This document shows positions 54,691 through 64,000 of a DNA stretch of 64,000 bases, piece by piece. Below the pieces are notes generated by a model. That model worked only from the letters and a program-made list of their open reading frames with translations, was not told the origin of the DNA and ran no database searches. Each line of letters begins with the position of its first letter. Positions within the stretch are counted from its first letter, which is position 1. The position numbers and the translations under genes were made by a program. This stretch comes from Mycolicibacterium hodleri (GTDB lineage Bacteria; Actinomycetota; Actinomycetes; Mycobacteriales; Mycobacteriaceae): the NCBI RefSeq assembly GCF_006439015.1, contig NZ_RCZG01000004.1:1-64000 (forward strand). The letters are read 5' to 3'.

Positions 54691-57600
54691 CCCGATCGAC
54701 ATCTCCGGTCTGTCCGCGCAGGAGAAGCGGGCCCTGCTCTCCCGCCTGCTCGTGGAGCAGGCCCAGGCAACCGCTGAGGCACATCCCCTGTCCTACGGCC
54801 AACGGTCCCTGTGGTTCCTTCACAACCTGGCCCCGGCCAGCCCCGCGTACACCATCACCTACGCCGGGCGGATCACCGGTGACCTGGATCTGCCTGCACT
54901 GGAACGCGCCGCCCAGGCGCTCGTCGACCGGCACGCGATCCTCCGCACCACCTATGCGGTGCGCAACGACGCGCCGGTTCAACTGATCCACCCCAAGTGG
55001 CCGGTGGGCATCGCCCGTCACGAGCTGGGACCCGACGAGGCCGAGTTGCGGGACTGGCTGCGCCGGGAGTCCAATCGCCCCTTCAACCTGCAGACCGGCC
55101 CGGTGTTCCGGCTGTCGCTGTTGCGGCGCAGTTTCGGCGAGCACGTCCTGGTCCTGGCGGTGCACCACATCGCCGTCGACTTCTGGTCGATCGACGTCAT
55201 GCTCGACGAGCTGCGCCTGCTCTACGCGGCCGAACACGGCGCCGCTGCGCCGCCGCTGTGCCCGCAGCGCTACGTCGACTACGTCGACTGGCAACTGCAC
55301 ATGCTCGACGGCGCCGAGGCCGACCGGCTGTGGGACTACTGGCGCCGGCAGCTGGCCGGTGACATCCCCAACATCCAACTGCCCCTTGACCGTCCACGTC
55401 CGGCGGCGCAGACCTATCGCGGAGCCCTGCACCGCTTCACCCTCGACGCTGGGCTGGGCGCGGCGCTGCGCGAGGTGGGGCGGCGCTCAGGCGCGACCCC
55501 CTATGCGACCTTCCTGGCTGCCTTCACCGCACTGCTGCACCGATACAGCGGCCAAGACGACTTCCTCATCGGTTCACCGTTCGGCTGCCGGGACAGGCCG
55601 GAGCTCGAGGGACTCGTCGGCTACATCGCCAACCCCGTGATGCTGCGCGCCGACGTGCACGGCGATCCGACGTTCACGTCCCTGCTGAGCAGGACCAAGG
55701 ACACGATTCTCGGCGCACTCGCGCACCAGGACTATCCCTTCGCGCTGCTCGTCGAGCGGCTCCGCCCGGCTCGTGATCTCAGCCATACGCCGCTGTCCCA
55801 GGTGTCGTTCGCCTGGGAACGGCCGCGCCGCTTCCAGGACGGCCCTGGCGCTGGCGGCGGACCGGCCGGGCTCAACCTGTCGACGGTGCACATCGGCCAG
55901 GGCGGGGCGCCCGTCGATCTGATGTTGCAGGTGGGCGACGCTGACGGCGAGTTCACCTGCGTCCTGCAGTACAACACCGACCTCTTCGACGACGAGACCA
56001 TCGAGGGCGTGGCCCGGCACTTCGTGACGCTGCTGCGCGGCATCGTCAGCGACCCGGACAGCCGCGTGTCGGAGCTGCCGTTGCTGACTGATGCCGAGCG
56101 CAGCGAGCTGGCCGGGTGGAATGACACCTCGGCCGGCTACGACGCTGCCGAGTGCATTCACGACATGGTGGCCGCGATCGCGCTACGCAGCCCGGACGCC
56201 ATCGCGGTCTCCTTCGACGTGAGCGACATGACGTCTCGCGAGATGACGTATGCCGAGCTCGACCGAAGCGCCGACGAACTGGCCAACAGGCTGCAGGGGC
56301 TGGGTGTCGGAACGGGCAGCATCGTCGCGGTGCTGTTGGACCGCTGCGACGACGTCGTGGTGGCCTTGCTCGGCGTGCTCAAAGCCGGTGGCGCCTTCAT
56401 GGCGATCGATCCGGCGCAACCGACCAATCGGATCGCCTCGGTTCTGGCCGGCGCGCCGGAAGTCGGGGTCTGCCTCACCCACCAGCGCCATCTACCGCAC
56501 CTGCACGGATTCGCCGGTCATCGGCTGAGCCTCGATGCGCAGACGGCCCCAACGGCCCGCGGCTCAGTCCCATCCGTCGGCCCATCGATCACCGACGTCA
56601 CGGCCTCCAGCCCCGCCTACGTCGTGCACACCTCCGGTTCCACCGGCGCGCCGAAGGGGGCGGTCAATACCCACGGCGGACTGCGCAACTATCTGCTGTG
56701 GATGGCCGACACCTACCGGGTGACCAGCGACGACAGGGTGCTGCACCACACGCCGGTGACCTTCGACGCCTCGCTGGCGGAGATCTTCCTACCGCTGGTC
56801 CTCGGGGCTCGGCTCGTCATCGCGCGTCCCGAAGGGCACAAGGACGTCGGCTACCTGGTCCGCACCATCGCCGAGCAAGCCGTGACGCAGGTAGTGCATG
56901 TCGTGCCGTCAATTCTGCGCGCCATGCTGGCCGAGCCGGCCATCGCGGACTGCGCCGCGCTGCGTCGGGTGTCCTGCGGCGGGGAGGTGCTGCCTTACGA
57001 AGTCGTGCAACGGTTTTGGGCCACGTTGGATGCCGAGTTGTGGAACGAGTACGGCCCTGCTGAGGCCGCGATCACCACCACGGCTTTTCACTGCGAGCGG
57101 GCGGTTTCCGGCCCTCCCGTTCCGATCGGGCGTCCCATCTCCAACGTGACCGTCCACATCGTCGACGCCCACCTGCAACCGGTGCCGGTGGGAGTGCCGG
57201 GCGAACTGTTGATCGGCGGAGCCAATGTGGGCCGCGGATACCTCAACCAGCCCGACGCGACCGCCGCCAGGTTCATCACCACCCCGCAGGCCGCTGATTC
57301 CGGGGGACTGCTGTACCGGACGGGTGATCGCGCGCGGTATCTGCCAGGCGGCACCATCGAGTATCTCGGACGCCTCGATGACCAGGTGGAGATCCACGGC
57401 GTGCGGATCGAGCCGAGCGAGGTCGAGGCAGCACTGGACAAACACCCCGGCGTGCGGGAGTGCGCGGTGGTCGCCGGAACCGACGGCCGCGGCAACACCC
57501 TGCTGGTCGCGCACTTCGTGGGGTTGGGCGAACCAGTCCCGAGCACCGCCGAGCTGCGCCGGTTCCTTCTGGACTGGCTTCCCGCGGCGATGGTGCCTGC

Positions 57601-60082
57601 CCTGTTCACACCGACCGACGCCCTGCCACGTACGTCAGGGGGGAAGGTGGATCGCCGCGCTTTGGCAGCGGCCGCCGACACCTCGCCGGTGCAGGAATCG
57701 GTCTTCGTCGCTCCGCGGACGCGTGCCGAGCAGATCCTCGCCGAGATCTGGCGAGAGGTGCTCGAGGTCGACAGGGTCGGTGTCCACGACGACTTCTTTG
57801 CGCTTGGTGGCAGCTCGACTCAGAGCCTGCAGATCTCGGTGCGTGCGAACGCCGCTGACCTGCCGCTGCGGCCGGAGTCGGTGTTCCTCTTCGGCACCAT
57901 CGCCGAGCTGGCCGCCGAATACGGCCAGGCCGTGCCGGAGCAGCCCGAGGCGATCGAAGGCGACGCCCAGGAATTCCCCGCTGCGGCAACATCTCTCAAT
58001 GGCCACCACGTCATCACGGCCCACGGCGTCGTCGCCGCGCCCGGTGCTGCGGGATCCACCCAGCCGAGCGGCCAGAAGCTGGGCAACACGGTGATGGAAA
58101 GCATCGGTACCTACCTGCCTGCCACGATGATGTCGACCGACGCAGTCCTAGCGGGATGCGTCAATCCGATCGGGATTCCGTTGGAACGCTTGACCGGCAT
58201 CAAGAACCGGCGGGTGGCGGGGGACGGCGAGTTCTCGATCGACCTTGCCAGGCATGCCGCGATCGACTGCCTGTCCCGGTCGAGCTATGGAGCCGAGGAG
58301 ATCGATCTGATCATCTCCTGCAACATCTCCCGGTACGACGGACCGGCCAACAAGTTCATGTTCGAGCCGAGTACCGCAGCGCGGCTGCGGGACCAGTGCG
58401 GTCTGACGAACGCGCTTGCCTTCGACGTGACCAATGCCTGCGCGGGCATGTTCACCGGAATCACCGTGGCCGACGCGTTCCTGCGGACGGGACTGGTGCA
58501 GCGCGCCATGGTCGTCAGCGGGGAATACATCACTCACATCGCCACCGTCGCGCAGCAGGAAATCGAGGGGCCGATGGATCCGCGGCTGGCCTGCTTGACC
58601 GTTGGCGATGCGGGGGCCGCGGTGATACTCGAACGCGGACAAGGAGATCGCGTGGGTTTTCACGATCTCGACATGGCCACGCTCAGCAAGTACAGCAATC
58701 TGTGCATCGGCAAGGCGAGCAGCGGGGCGCACGGCGGCGCCATCATGCTGGTCGACTCCATCGCCGCGACCGCTGCGGCGGTCAAGCGTTCGGTGCCCTA
58801 CGTGGGCTCCACGATGATGCGGCATGGATGGCGGCCCGAACATTGCGACCACATCTTGATGCACCAGACGTCGGACGCGTCACTGCACGATGCGGTCATC
58901 GCGGTGAACCGCATGTTCGGCTACACCGCGGCCCACCCGGGCAACGTCATCTCCAACTTGGCCGAGCGCGGGAATACAGCCAGCACAACACATTTCGTGG
59001 CCTTGGCCGATCACATCCGCGGCAACCGGATCAAATCCGGCGACAACGTGGTCTTCGGCATCAGCGGCTCCGGGGCGACCGTCGGCGCCGCGCTCTACAC
59101 GTTCGACGACCTCCCCGACCGGATGCGCAGGGGCCCGGATCCCCAGCACAGTGCCAGGCGCCCGGTCGGCGCGCGCTCCACGCCACCGCCGGCGGTGCCC
59201 CGTGTCGCGATCAAGGGCGTCGGTATCGCCGCCGCGGAACAGTCCGGTCCGCCACGTGCAGTCGACCTCGCCGTGCAAGCCGCCGCGGCGTGCCTCGCCA
59301 CGAGTGGCCTGGACAAGGCGGCGCTCGGTCTGATCATCCATGCCGGGATCTACCGGGAGGACTTCGTCTGCGAACCGGCCATCGCAGCTCTCGTGGCCGG
59401 CGAGTTGGGGATCAATGACGACCTCGAGACGCCGGATGATCCCAAGACCTTTGCCTTCGACGTGCTCAACGGCGCCGTCGGATTCCTCAACGCGTGCCAC
59501 GTCGCCGTCCACATGATCGGTGCCGGTAAGGCCGAGCATGCGATGGTGATGGCCTCCGAAGTCGAGAACAACACCCCGGGCGGCGACCACCCGTCGTACG
59601 GTCTCAATGAGACAGGATCGGCGTTGCTTCTCGGAAGCACCGACGGCACAGCGGGTTTCGGCCAGTTCGTCTTCCACCACCGTCCCGAGAACGCCGAGGC
59701 GCTGGCTACCTACCTCCGGCACGAGGACGGGCACAGCTGGCTGCAGATTGACCGTGAGCCGAAGCTGACGACGCACTACCTCGACGCGATCCCCGCCGCC
59801 GTCGAGGAACTGTTGAGGCTGGAGGGGTTGGAACCCGCCGACATCGCTGCGGTCTTTCCGCCCCACCTGGCCGCGGCGGACCTCACCGAAATGGCCCGGC
59901 GCATCGACATTCCGAGAGCTCGGTTGGTCGACGTCACCGCCGACGCCGACCTGTTCACCTCATCGGTGCCGTATGCGCTGGATCATGCATGGAAGCACCA
60001 GCAGGTAAAGCCCGGCGACATCGGGTTGATCGTCAGCGTGGGCTCAGGCATTCAGGTTGGCTGCGCGACCTATCGCTTCTGA
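54683..60082 (+). CDS. NRPS C-A-PCP protein fused to two KAS III-like domains
   Basis: A 1,799-residue protein. Domain order: condensation domain, about 35-470, with HHIAVDF at 161-167; adenylation domain, about 490-1000, with HTSGSTGAPKG near 648, NEYGPAEAA and YRTGDRARY; PCP with Ser1045 in FFALGGSSTQSL; a KAS III (FabH-like) domain, about 1140-1475, with Cys1253 in DVTNACAGMFTG, His1394 in LMHQTSD and Asn1431 in ERGNTAST, a complete triad; and a second KAS III-like domain, about 1508-1799, in which the Cys position is Ala1598 (DVLNGAVGFL) and the His and Asn motifs are altered. The chain would pass from the upstream PKS to an amino (or aryl) acid and then be released or condensed by the KAS pair. 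No thioesterase or reductase domain follows. ATG 54683 overlaps the PKS stop. The A-domain substrate is not predicted. Confidence 0.93.
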
Positions 60083-60091
60083 GTCTGCGGG

Positions 60092-62632
60092 TCATTCGTC
60101 ACGCAGTGCGGTCGACGGCGCAGTTTGGGTGCTCCTCCACGCGGGGACGAGCGCCGCGAGGACCGCCGCGGTGGTGGCGAGGGCGGCATAAAGAAGTGCT
60201 TCCGACAGCGGGAATGTCAACGGGCTGTCCGACCCCACGTTGACGATCGCCGCGCGTCGAACCGCCTCGAGGATCGCCACGGACAGGGCCGCGCTGAACA
60301 TGGCGCCCACGGCGCTGGCGATGACGGCCTCCACCGTCGTCACGGCGAAGACCTTGCCTCTGGTGGCGCCCAGCGCCTGGATCAGAGCGATTTCGCGTCG
60401 GCGCCGCATACCAGTTAGCAGCAGCGTGGAGGACACCGATATGAAGGCAATGGCGAGGAGTCCGTACTTCAATGTGTTCAGCGGCGCAAGGAATCGGGCC
60501 TCGCCGCTGGCGACGGCGTTCTCGTACCCGGCGGCGTCGGTGGCCAGGACCGGCTGGTTGAACCCATGGGAGCCGACCTCTGTGCCTAGCTTCTGCACCG
60601 ACGATCCGGCCGCCGGTTTGAGGAACACCAACCCCGCCGGCTGCGGACCGAAGATCTTCTCCGCGAGGCGAAAGGACATTTGTATCCTGCGGCCACCCAC
60701 CTCGGGAGTCGCCAGAATGGTGCCGACGACTATCTTCGCGGCTCGGGCCCCGCTGCCGAGGAGCAGCCTGTCGCCGACGCGAATCCCGTTCTGGCGGGCC
60801 AGAATGCCGCCAACGATCAATTGATTCGCGTCGACGCTCTGCTGTGGGGGCTGGCCGGCGAGCACCGGGAATGGAAAGGTCGGCCGATCCTCGGCCCGCA
60901 CGAACGCCAAAGATCCATTCGGCAGGGTGGTCTCGATTTCCGCCAGTCGCTCGACTGCGTCCACCCCCGGCAAGGTCGCCAGCTTGGCCATGGTGTCCGG
61001 GGAGAACTTGGCATCCATCGACCCGAAGTCGGTGAACTGCGTGGTGGTCAGGACCAAGCGATCGGTTGCCTGTGCCCGCGCCACGTCGGCGACGCCGCGG
61101 TTGATGGCCACGAGGAAGCCGGAGAGCAGGACGGCGACCGCTACGGGCACGGCGACGGCGCCGGCGATGGCGGTGGTCCGCGATCCGTTGGCGCGCAGCC
61201 CGCTAAGAGCCACGGTGAGCGTTGCGCTCTGCGTTCGGTGGGGTCGGGTCTTGATCGACGTGATCACCTGGGCACTCAGATAGGCTGCGGCCGAGAGCAA
61301 TCCGACCACGGCAACGACGACCGCAGCGTCGGTGACGGTAGCCTGCCAGGGCTGCAGACCCCCGGATGTGGTGGCCAATGTCGCGGCGGCAACTCCGCCG
61401 AAACCAAGGACGAGCAGCGCCAGCGTCTTCGGCCAGATGCCTCCCGGCTTGGCACTGTCTTGGGTGGCTCGCCCCGAGAGTTCGGTCGCTATTGCGGTTT
61501 TCGATGCCGACAGGCTTGGGAGGATGGCAGCGAGCACCGCCAACAGCACCCCGGTAACCAGCCCGACCGCGATGACACCGGAATTGACGATGACTGGAAC
61601 GTTGACCCCGAGGAACTGTTGGGTCAGCTCACTGGCAGCGGCCACCACGGGCCGCGCGATCACGATGCCGAGCACGATGCCGATGACGGATCCGAGTACT
61701 CCGAGCAGAGCAGCCTCGAACAGAAAGCCGCTGGCGGCCGTCAGCGGCGATGCGCCGAGGGCAGCTGCGATCGCGATTTCGCGTCGACGTTCCTCGACCG
61801 ACATGCGGGTGATCTGAGCGATCAGGATGACGCCCACCCCTACCGCGACGAGAGCGAAGATCCCCAGCAGCGGCAGGAGCACGGTGTTGACGTCGAAGCC
61901 ACGGGCGGGCTCCTCGCGGGTCAGCACCCGCAGGCCGGGGCCTAGTCGGTCGGCGAGGCGCGCTCCGACCTCCGATGGGCTGGCCTTGTCGGCCACTTGC
62001 ACGTAGACGATGTCGACACTTTTGGCACGGGCGAACTTCGCCTTGGCGATGCTCAGCGGCAACACGACCACGCGTCCGCTGTTGACGGTGTCCAGATCTG
62101 AGATCGGTTGCAGCGCAGGGATCGACAGATCCCCGACGTCGGTCGCCAGTGTGGCGGTCGGGCCCAATGATGCGACGAGACTTGCCGAGGCGGCCATCAT
62201 CGGGGGTTCTCGCTGGCCGGGTCGGCATACCTTCGGGTCGATGATCCACTGGGCTGAACAGTCGATTCCCAGCGCCAGGACGAACGTATCGTGGCCACCG
62301 CTGCGCAGCAGGGTCACTGCGCGAATCACCGGTACCGTCGCCGCCACGCCTGGCACCTGACGGGCGGTGTCGATCGCTGCCGGATCGATGCCGCCGCGCG
62401 TCGCGGCGCCGACGATGCGCAGCGGGGCTGGGCCGGCAATGCGGTAACCGACGTCGTCGACAGCGGTGCTCACGCTGGTGGATTCGATCAGCACGGCAAC
62501 GACGACGGCCACCCCGCCGCCGAGCGACAGCGCGGCCAGCAACGCCCTCAGCGTGTGCCGGCGGATGGCGCGGAGATTGATGATCCGCACAACGCTCAGC
62601 GTCGCGGCTACGCGCGACTGCGCCATTGCCAC
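60092..62632 (-). CDS. ABC transporter permease, FtsX/MacB type
   Basis: An 846-residue permease with two FtsX repeats. A transmembrane helix near the N-terminus (LLAALSLGGGVAVVVAVLIES) is followed by a large extracytoplasmic domain and three helices (NTVLLPLLGIFALVAVGVGVILIA, LFEAALLGVLGSVIGIVLGIVIA, VIAVGLVTGVLLAVLAAIL). The pattern is then repeated and ends GALYAAL-type helices with VPAWRSTQTAPSTALRDE. Such transporters move lipids or lipopeptides or act mechanically. It overlaps the ATPase gene by 25 bp and converges on the NRPS gene (9 bp between stops), so it may export the cluster product. Confidence 0.88.
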   Translation of the reverse strand: MAMAQSRVAATLSVVRIINLRAIRRHTLRALLAALSLGGGVAVVVAVLIESTSVSTAVDDVGYRIAGPAPLRIVGAATRGGIDPAAIDTARQVPGVAATVPVIRAVTLLRSGGHDTFVLALGIDCSAQWIIDPKVCRPGQREPPMMAASASLVASLGPTATLATDVGDLSIPALQPISDLDTVNSGRVVVLPLSIAKAKFARAKSVDIVYVQVADKASPSEVGARLADRLGPGLRVLTREEPARGFDVNTVLLPLLGIFALVAVGVGVILIAQITRMSVEERRREIAIAAALGASPLTAASGFLFEAALLGVLGSVIGIVLGIVIARPVVAAASELTQQFLGVNVPVIVNSGVIAVGLVTGVLLAVLAAILPSLSASKTAIATELSGRATQDSAKPGGIWPKTLALLVLGFGGVAAATLATTSGGLQPWQATVTDAAVVVAVVGLLSAAAYLSAQVITSIKTRPHRTQSATLTVALSGLRANGSRTTAIAGAVAVPVAVAVLLSGFLVAINRGVADVARAQATDRLVLTTTQFTDFGSMDAKFSPDTMAKLATLPGVDAVERLAEIETTLPNGSLAFVRAEDRPTFPFPVLAGQPPQQSVDANQLIVGGILARQNGIRVGDRLLLGSGARAAKIVVGTILATPEVGGRRIQMSFRLAEKIFGPQPAGLVFLKPAAGSSVQKLGTEVGSHGFNQPVLATDAAGYENAVASGEARFLAPLNTLKYGLLAIAFISVSSTLLLTGMRRRREIALIQALGATRGKVFAVTTVEAVIASAVGAMFSAALSVAILEAVRRAAIVNVGSDSPLTFPLSEALLYAALATTAAVLAALVPAWRSTQTAPSTALRDE

Positions 62633-63360
62633 GGTGAGGTAGTTGGCCGTACCGGGCCGCTGTCACTTTCTACGCGGCCGTCGAGAAGCGAAATGAGTCG
62701 AGGGGCGTCGCCGGCGATCGACTGATCGTGAGTCACCAGGACGATCGTCTGGCCTGACGAATTGAGGCTCTCCAGCGCCTCGATGACCTTGCGCCCGTTC
62801 TCGGTATCAAGATTGCCGGTGGGTTCATCGGCGAGTATCAAATCCGGCGTCCTGAACAACGCTCGTGCGATCGCGACCCGCTGCTGCTCACCCCCCGACA
62901 TCTCCGCGGGTACGCGCTTGGCGAGTGCGGCGACTCCGAACTGGTCCAGCAGTGCAATCGCCCGGTCGTATTGCACCCGACCGCTCGCACCTGCCAACAG
63001 CCCGGGAAGCATGACGTTCTCGACCGCAGACAATCCGGCCAGGAGGTTGAACGACTGGAAGACGTACCCGATCGTGCTACTGCGGATGCCGGCCAGCTCC
63101 CGGCGGGACAGCTTGCCCACACTCTTCTGATTGAGCAGAACGTCACCACTCGTCGGAGGCTCCAACAGCCCGAGAATGCTCAACAACGTCGACTTCCCCG
63201 AGCCCGACGGCCCGACGAGTGCCACGAACTCGCCCGGAAGTATTTGCAAGTCAATGCCGTTGAGGATGGGCGTCGCCGCGGCGCCGCGGCCAAACGACTT
63301 GTAGAGCTCGCGAGCTTCGAGAACGGCCGTGTCAGCAGCTTCGCCACGGCCTTCCTCCAC
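62608..63360 (-). CDS. ABC transporter ATPase (LolD/MacB type)
   Basis: A 250-residue ATPase: Walker A GPSGSGKST, Q-loop GYVFQSFNLLAG, signature MSGGEQQRVAIARAL, Walker B LILADEPTGNLD and switch His VTHDQSI. The LolD/MacB subfamily pairs with FtsX-type permeases such as the one encoded immediately downstream, which overlaps it. The start is GTG. The operon is leftward from 63360. Confidence 0.94.
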   Translation of the reverse strand: MEEGRGEAADTAVLEARELYKSFGRGAAATPILNGIDLQILPGEFVALVGPSGSGKSTLLSILGLLEPPTSGDVLLNQKSVGKLSRRELAGIRSSTIGYVFQSFNLLAGLSAVENVMLPGLLAGASGRVQYDRAIALLDQFGVAALAKRVPAEMSGGEQQRVAIARALFRTPDLILADEPTGNLDTENGRKVIEALESLNSSGQTIVLVTHDQSIAGDAPRLISLLDGRVESDSGPVRPTTSPWQWRSRA

Positions 63361-63585
63361 GGCGCCATCCTAGGGCCCGCCGGTGGGCGTTGGCGGGAAC
63401 CCGACACGATGCTCACGTCGACGTCGACCCTCTCCGCGGGAGCCACGGACTCACCAGCTCACTTGTCATGGGGTTGGCATCAACGCATTCGGAACGCACC
63501 GACCTTCGGTGGCATCCAGTAGGACCGTCGCCGCGGTTCAACGCCACACGGGGGACTACGGGACACACACGCGGACCGCAAGTTC

Positions 63586-63642
63586 TGCGGATTGTAAATC
63601 CGTCGGCTCACGCCTACACAGGTTCGAATCCTGTACCTGCCA
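63586..63642 (+). repeat. Putative right attachment site (3' tRNA-Tyr fragment)
   Basis: Repeats 20839-20895 with two substitutions (C to T before the anticodon, T to C in the variable arm). The 5' acceptor strand and D arm are missing, so it cannot be a functional tRNA. It marks the probable right edge of a 42.7-kb island. Confidence 0.75.
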
Positions 63643-63648
63643 CATAGC

Positions 63649-63671
63649 TCAGCCCCCCTTTCGGGGGGCTG
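63649..63671 (+). terminator. Hairpin terminator after the tRNA fragment
   Basis: Stem CAGCCCCCC paired with GGGGGGCTG around loop TTTTC. It closely resembles the hairpin behind the intact tRNA-Tyr and is probably the original chromosomal terminator. Confidence 0.75.
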
Positions 63672-63714
63672 TCTCGTTGTCGGACCGGCGCCGCGCAAAG
63701 CGCCCACCATCGCG

Positions 63715-64000
63715 TCAGGCGAGCAGCGCCGCGGGTGCGTCCCAACGCACGCCGTCGAATCTGCCGAAGTCCCTGTCGTAGGTGACGACGCTCGCGCGGT
63801 GCTCGATCGCCAAGGCCGCCAAGTGGGCATCGTTCACGAGGTTGCCGCCGGTGCCTACTTCAACCAACAGGTTGGACAGTACGTCGGCGTGACGAGCGGT
63901 CGGATTCACGATCATGGCGTTCGGCGCGGCACACCAGTCCCGAATCTGCGCCATCGCATCCTGCGGGTGCATGGGAGAGGGGAACAACCCGCGCTTCGTC
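63715..64000 (-). CDS. VapC-like PIN-domain toxin, N-terminus cut by window edge
   Basis: The frame runs leftward from beyond the window and ends at 63715. The visible C-terminal part contains FPSPMHPQDAMAQIRDWCAAPN, then GGNLVNDAHLAALAIEHRASVVTYDRDFGRF, the second acidic cluster of PIN-domain ribonucleases (Asp in NDAH and in YDRDF). The cognate antitoxin would lie to the right, outside the window. Confidence 0.85.
   Translation of the reverse strand, partial: TKRGLFPSPMHPQDAMAQIRDWCAAPNAMIVNPTARHADVLSNLLVEVGTGGNLVNDAHLAALAIEHRASVVTYDRDFGRFDGVRWDAPAALLA

Noticed and set aside
63586..63642. Second tRNA-Tyr gene
   Set aside because: Only the anticodon-to-3' part is present; the 5' acceptor strand and D arm are missing, so it cannot fold as a tRNA. 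Reported as an attachment-site repeat instead.

Overview
The window is high-GC actinobacterial DNA and almost certainly comes from a mycobacterium, most likely a fast-growing Mycolicibacterium-type species. Positions 1.1-20.7 kb follow the conserved mycobacterial menaquinone/isoprenoid neighbourhood: menC, a bpoC-like hydrolase, menD, a DUF3592 membrane protein, mgtA, menG (ubiE), menJ, a grcC1-type polyprenyl diphosphate synthase, htpX, gpsA, a yajQ-family gene and tRNA-Tyr. I assigned the species group and orthology by recognising the protein sequences; no database search was run.

Region 1 (1-20.9 kb) looks like core genome. It starts inside a cytochrome b gene (qcrB) that has no qcrA beside it. 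The menaquinone genes follow, interspersed with two DJ-1/PfpI-type genes, a DsbA-like lipoprotein, an SDR, a large LuxR-type (LAL) regulator and a DUF4242-like protein. The region ends at an intact tRNA-Tyr gene with its own terminator.

Region 2 (20.9-63.6 kb) looks like an accessory island. The last 57 bp of tRNA-Tyr recur near 63.6 kb as a 3' tRNA fragment (55/57 identical), followed by a similar terminator hairpin, which is the usual trace of integration at a tRNA. No integrase is visible. In order the island carries: a broken DUF433-type gene and a RipB/RipD-like NlpC/P60 hydrolase; a copper module (csoR, an HMA chaperone, a Cu+ P-type ATPase, a DUF305 lipoprotein, a DUF6153-like protein, a multicopper oxidase remnant) with repeated palindromic copper boxes; a MarR-controlled redox operon (cupin nearby, F420/NADP reductase-like, SnoaL-like, membrane protein); an SDR/monooxygenase pair and a second MarR; a lipoprotein apparently driven by a duplicated copper promoter; a BlaI/M56 pair; a RipC-like hydrolase and an L,D-transpeptidase; a second metal P-type ATPase with an unusual CPD motif; and finally a polyketide/non-ribosomal peptide cluster.

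The cluster (about 43.4-63.4 kb) has an SDR, a cytochrome P450, a 2,901-residue FAAL-ACP-KS-AT-DH-ER-KR-ACP synthase, and an 8-bp-overlapping 1,799-residue C-A-PCP protein. The C-A-PCP protein continues into two KAS III-like domains, the first with a complete Cys-His-Asn triad and the second lacking the cysteine. No thioesterase or reductase release domain is present, so the KAS III pair is the obvious candidate for chain release or a final condensation. A convergent ABC transporter (FtsX/MacB-type permease plus ATPase) ends the island. A VapC-like PIN toxin, cut by the window edge, lies just beyond the tRNA fragment.
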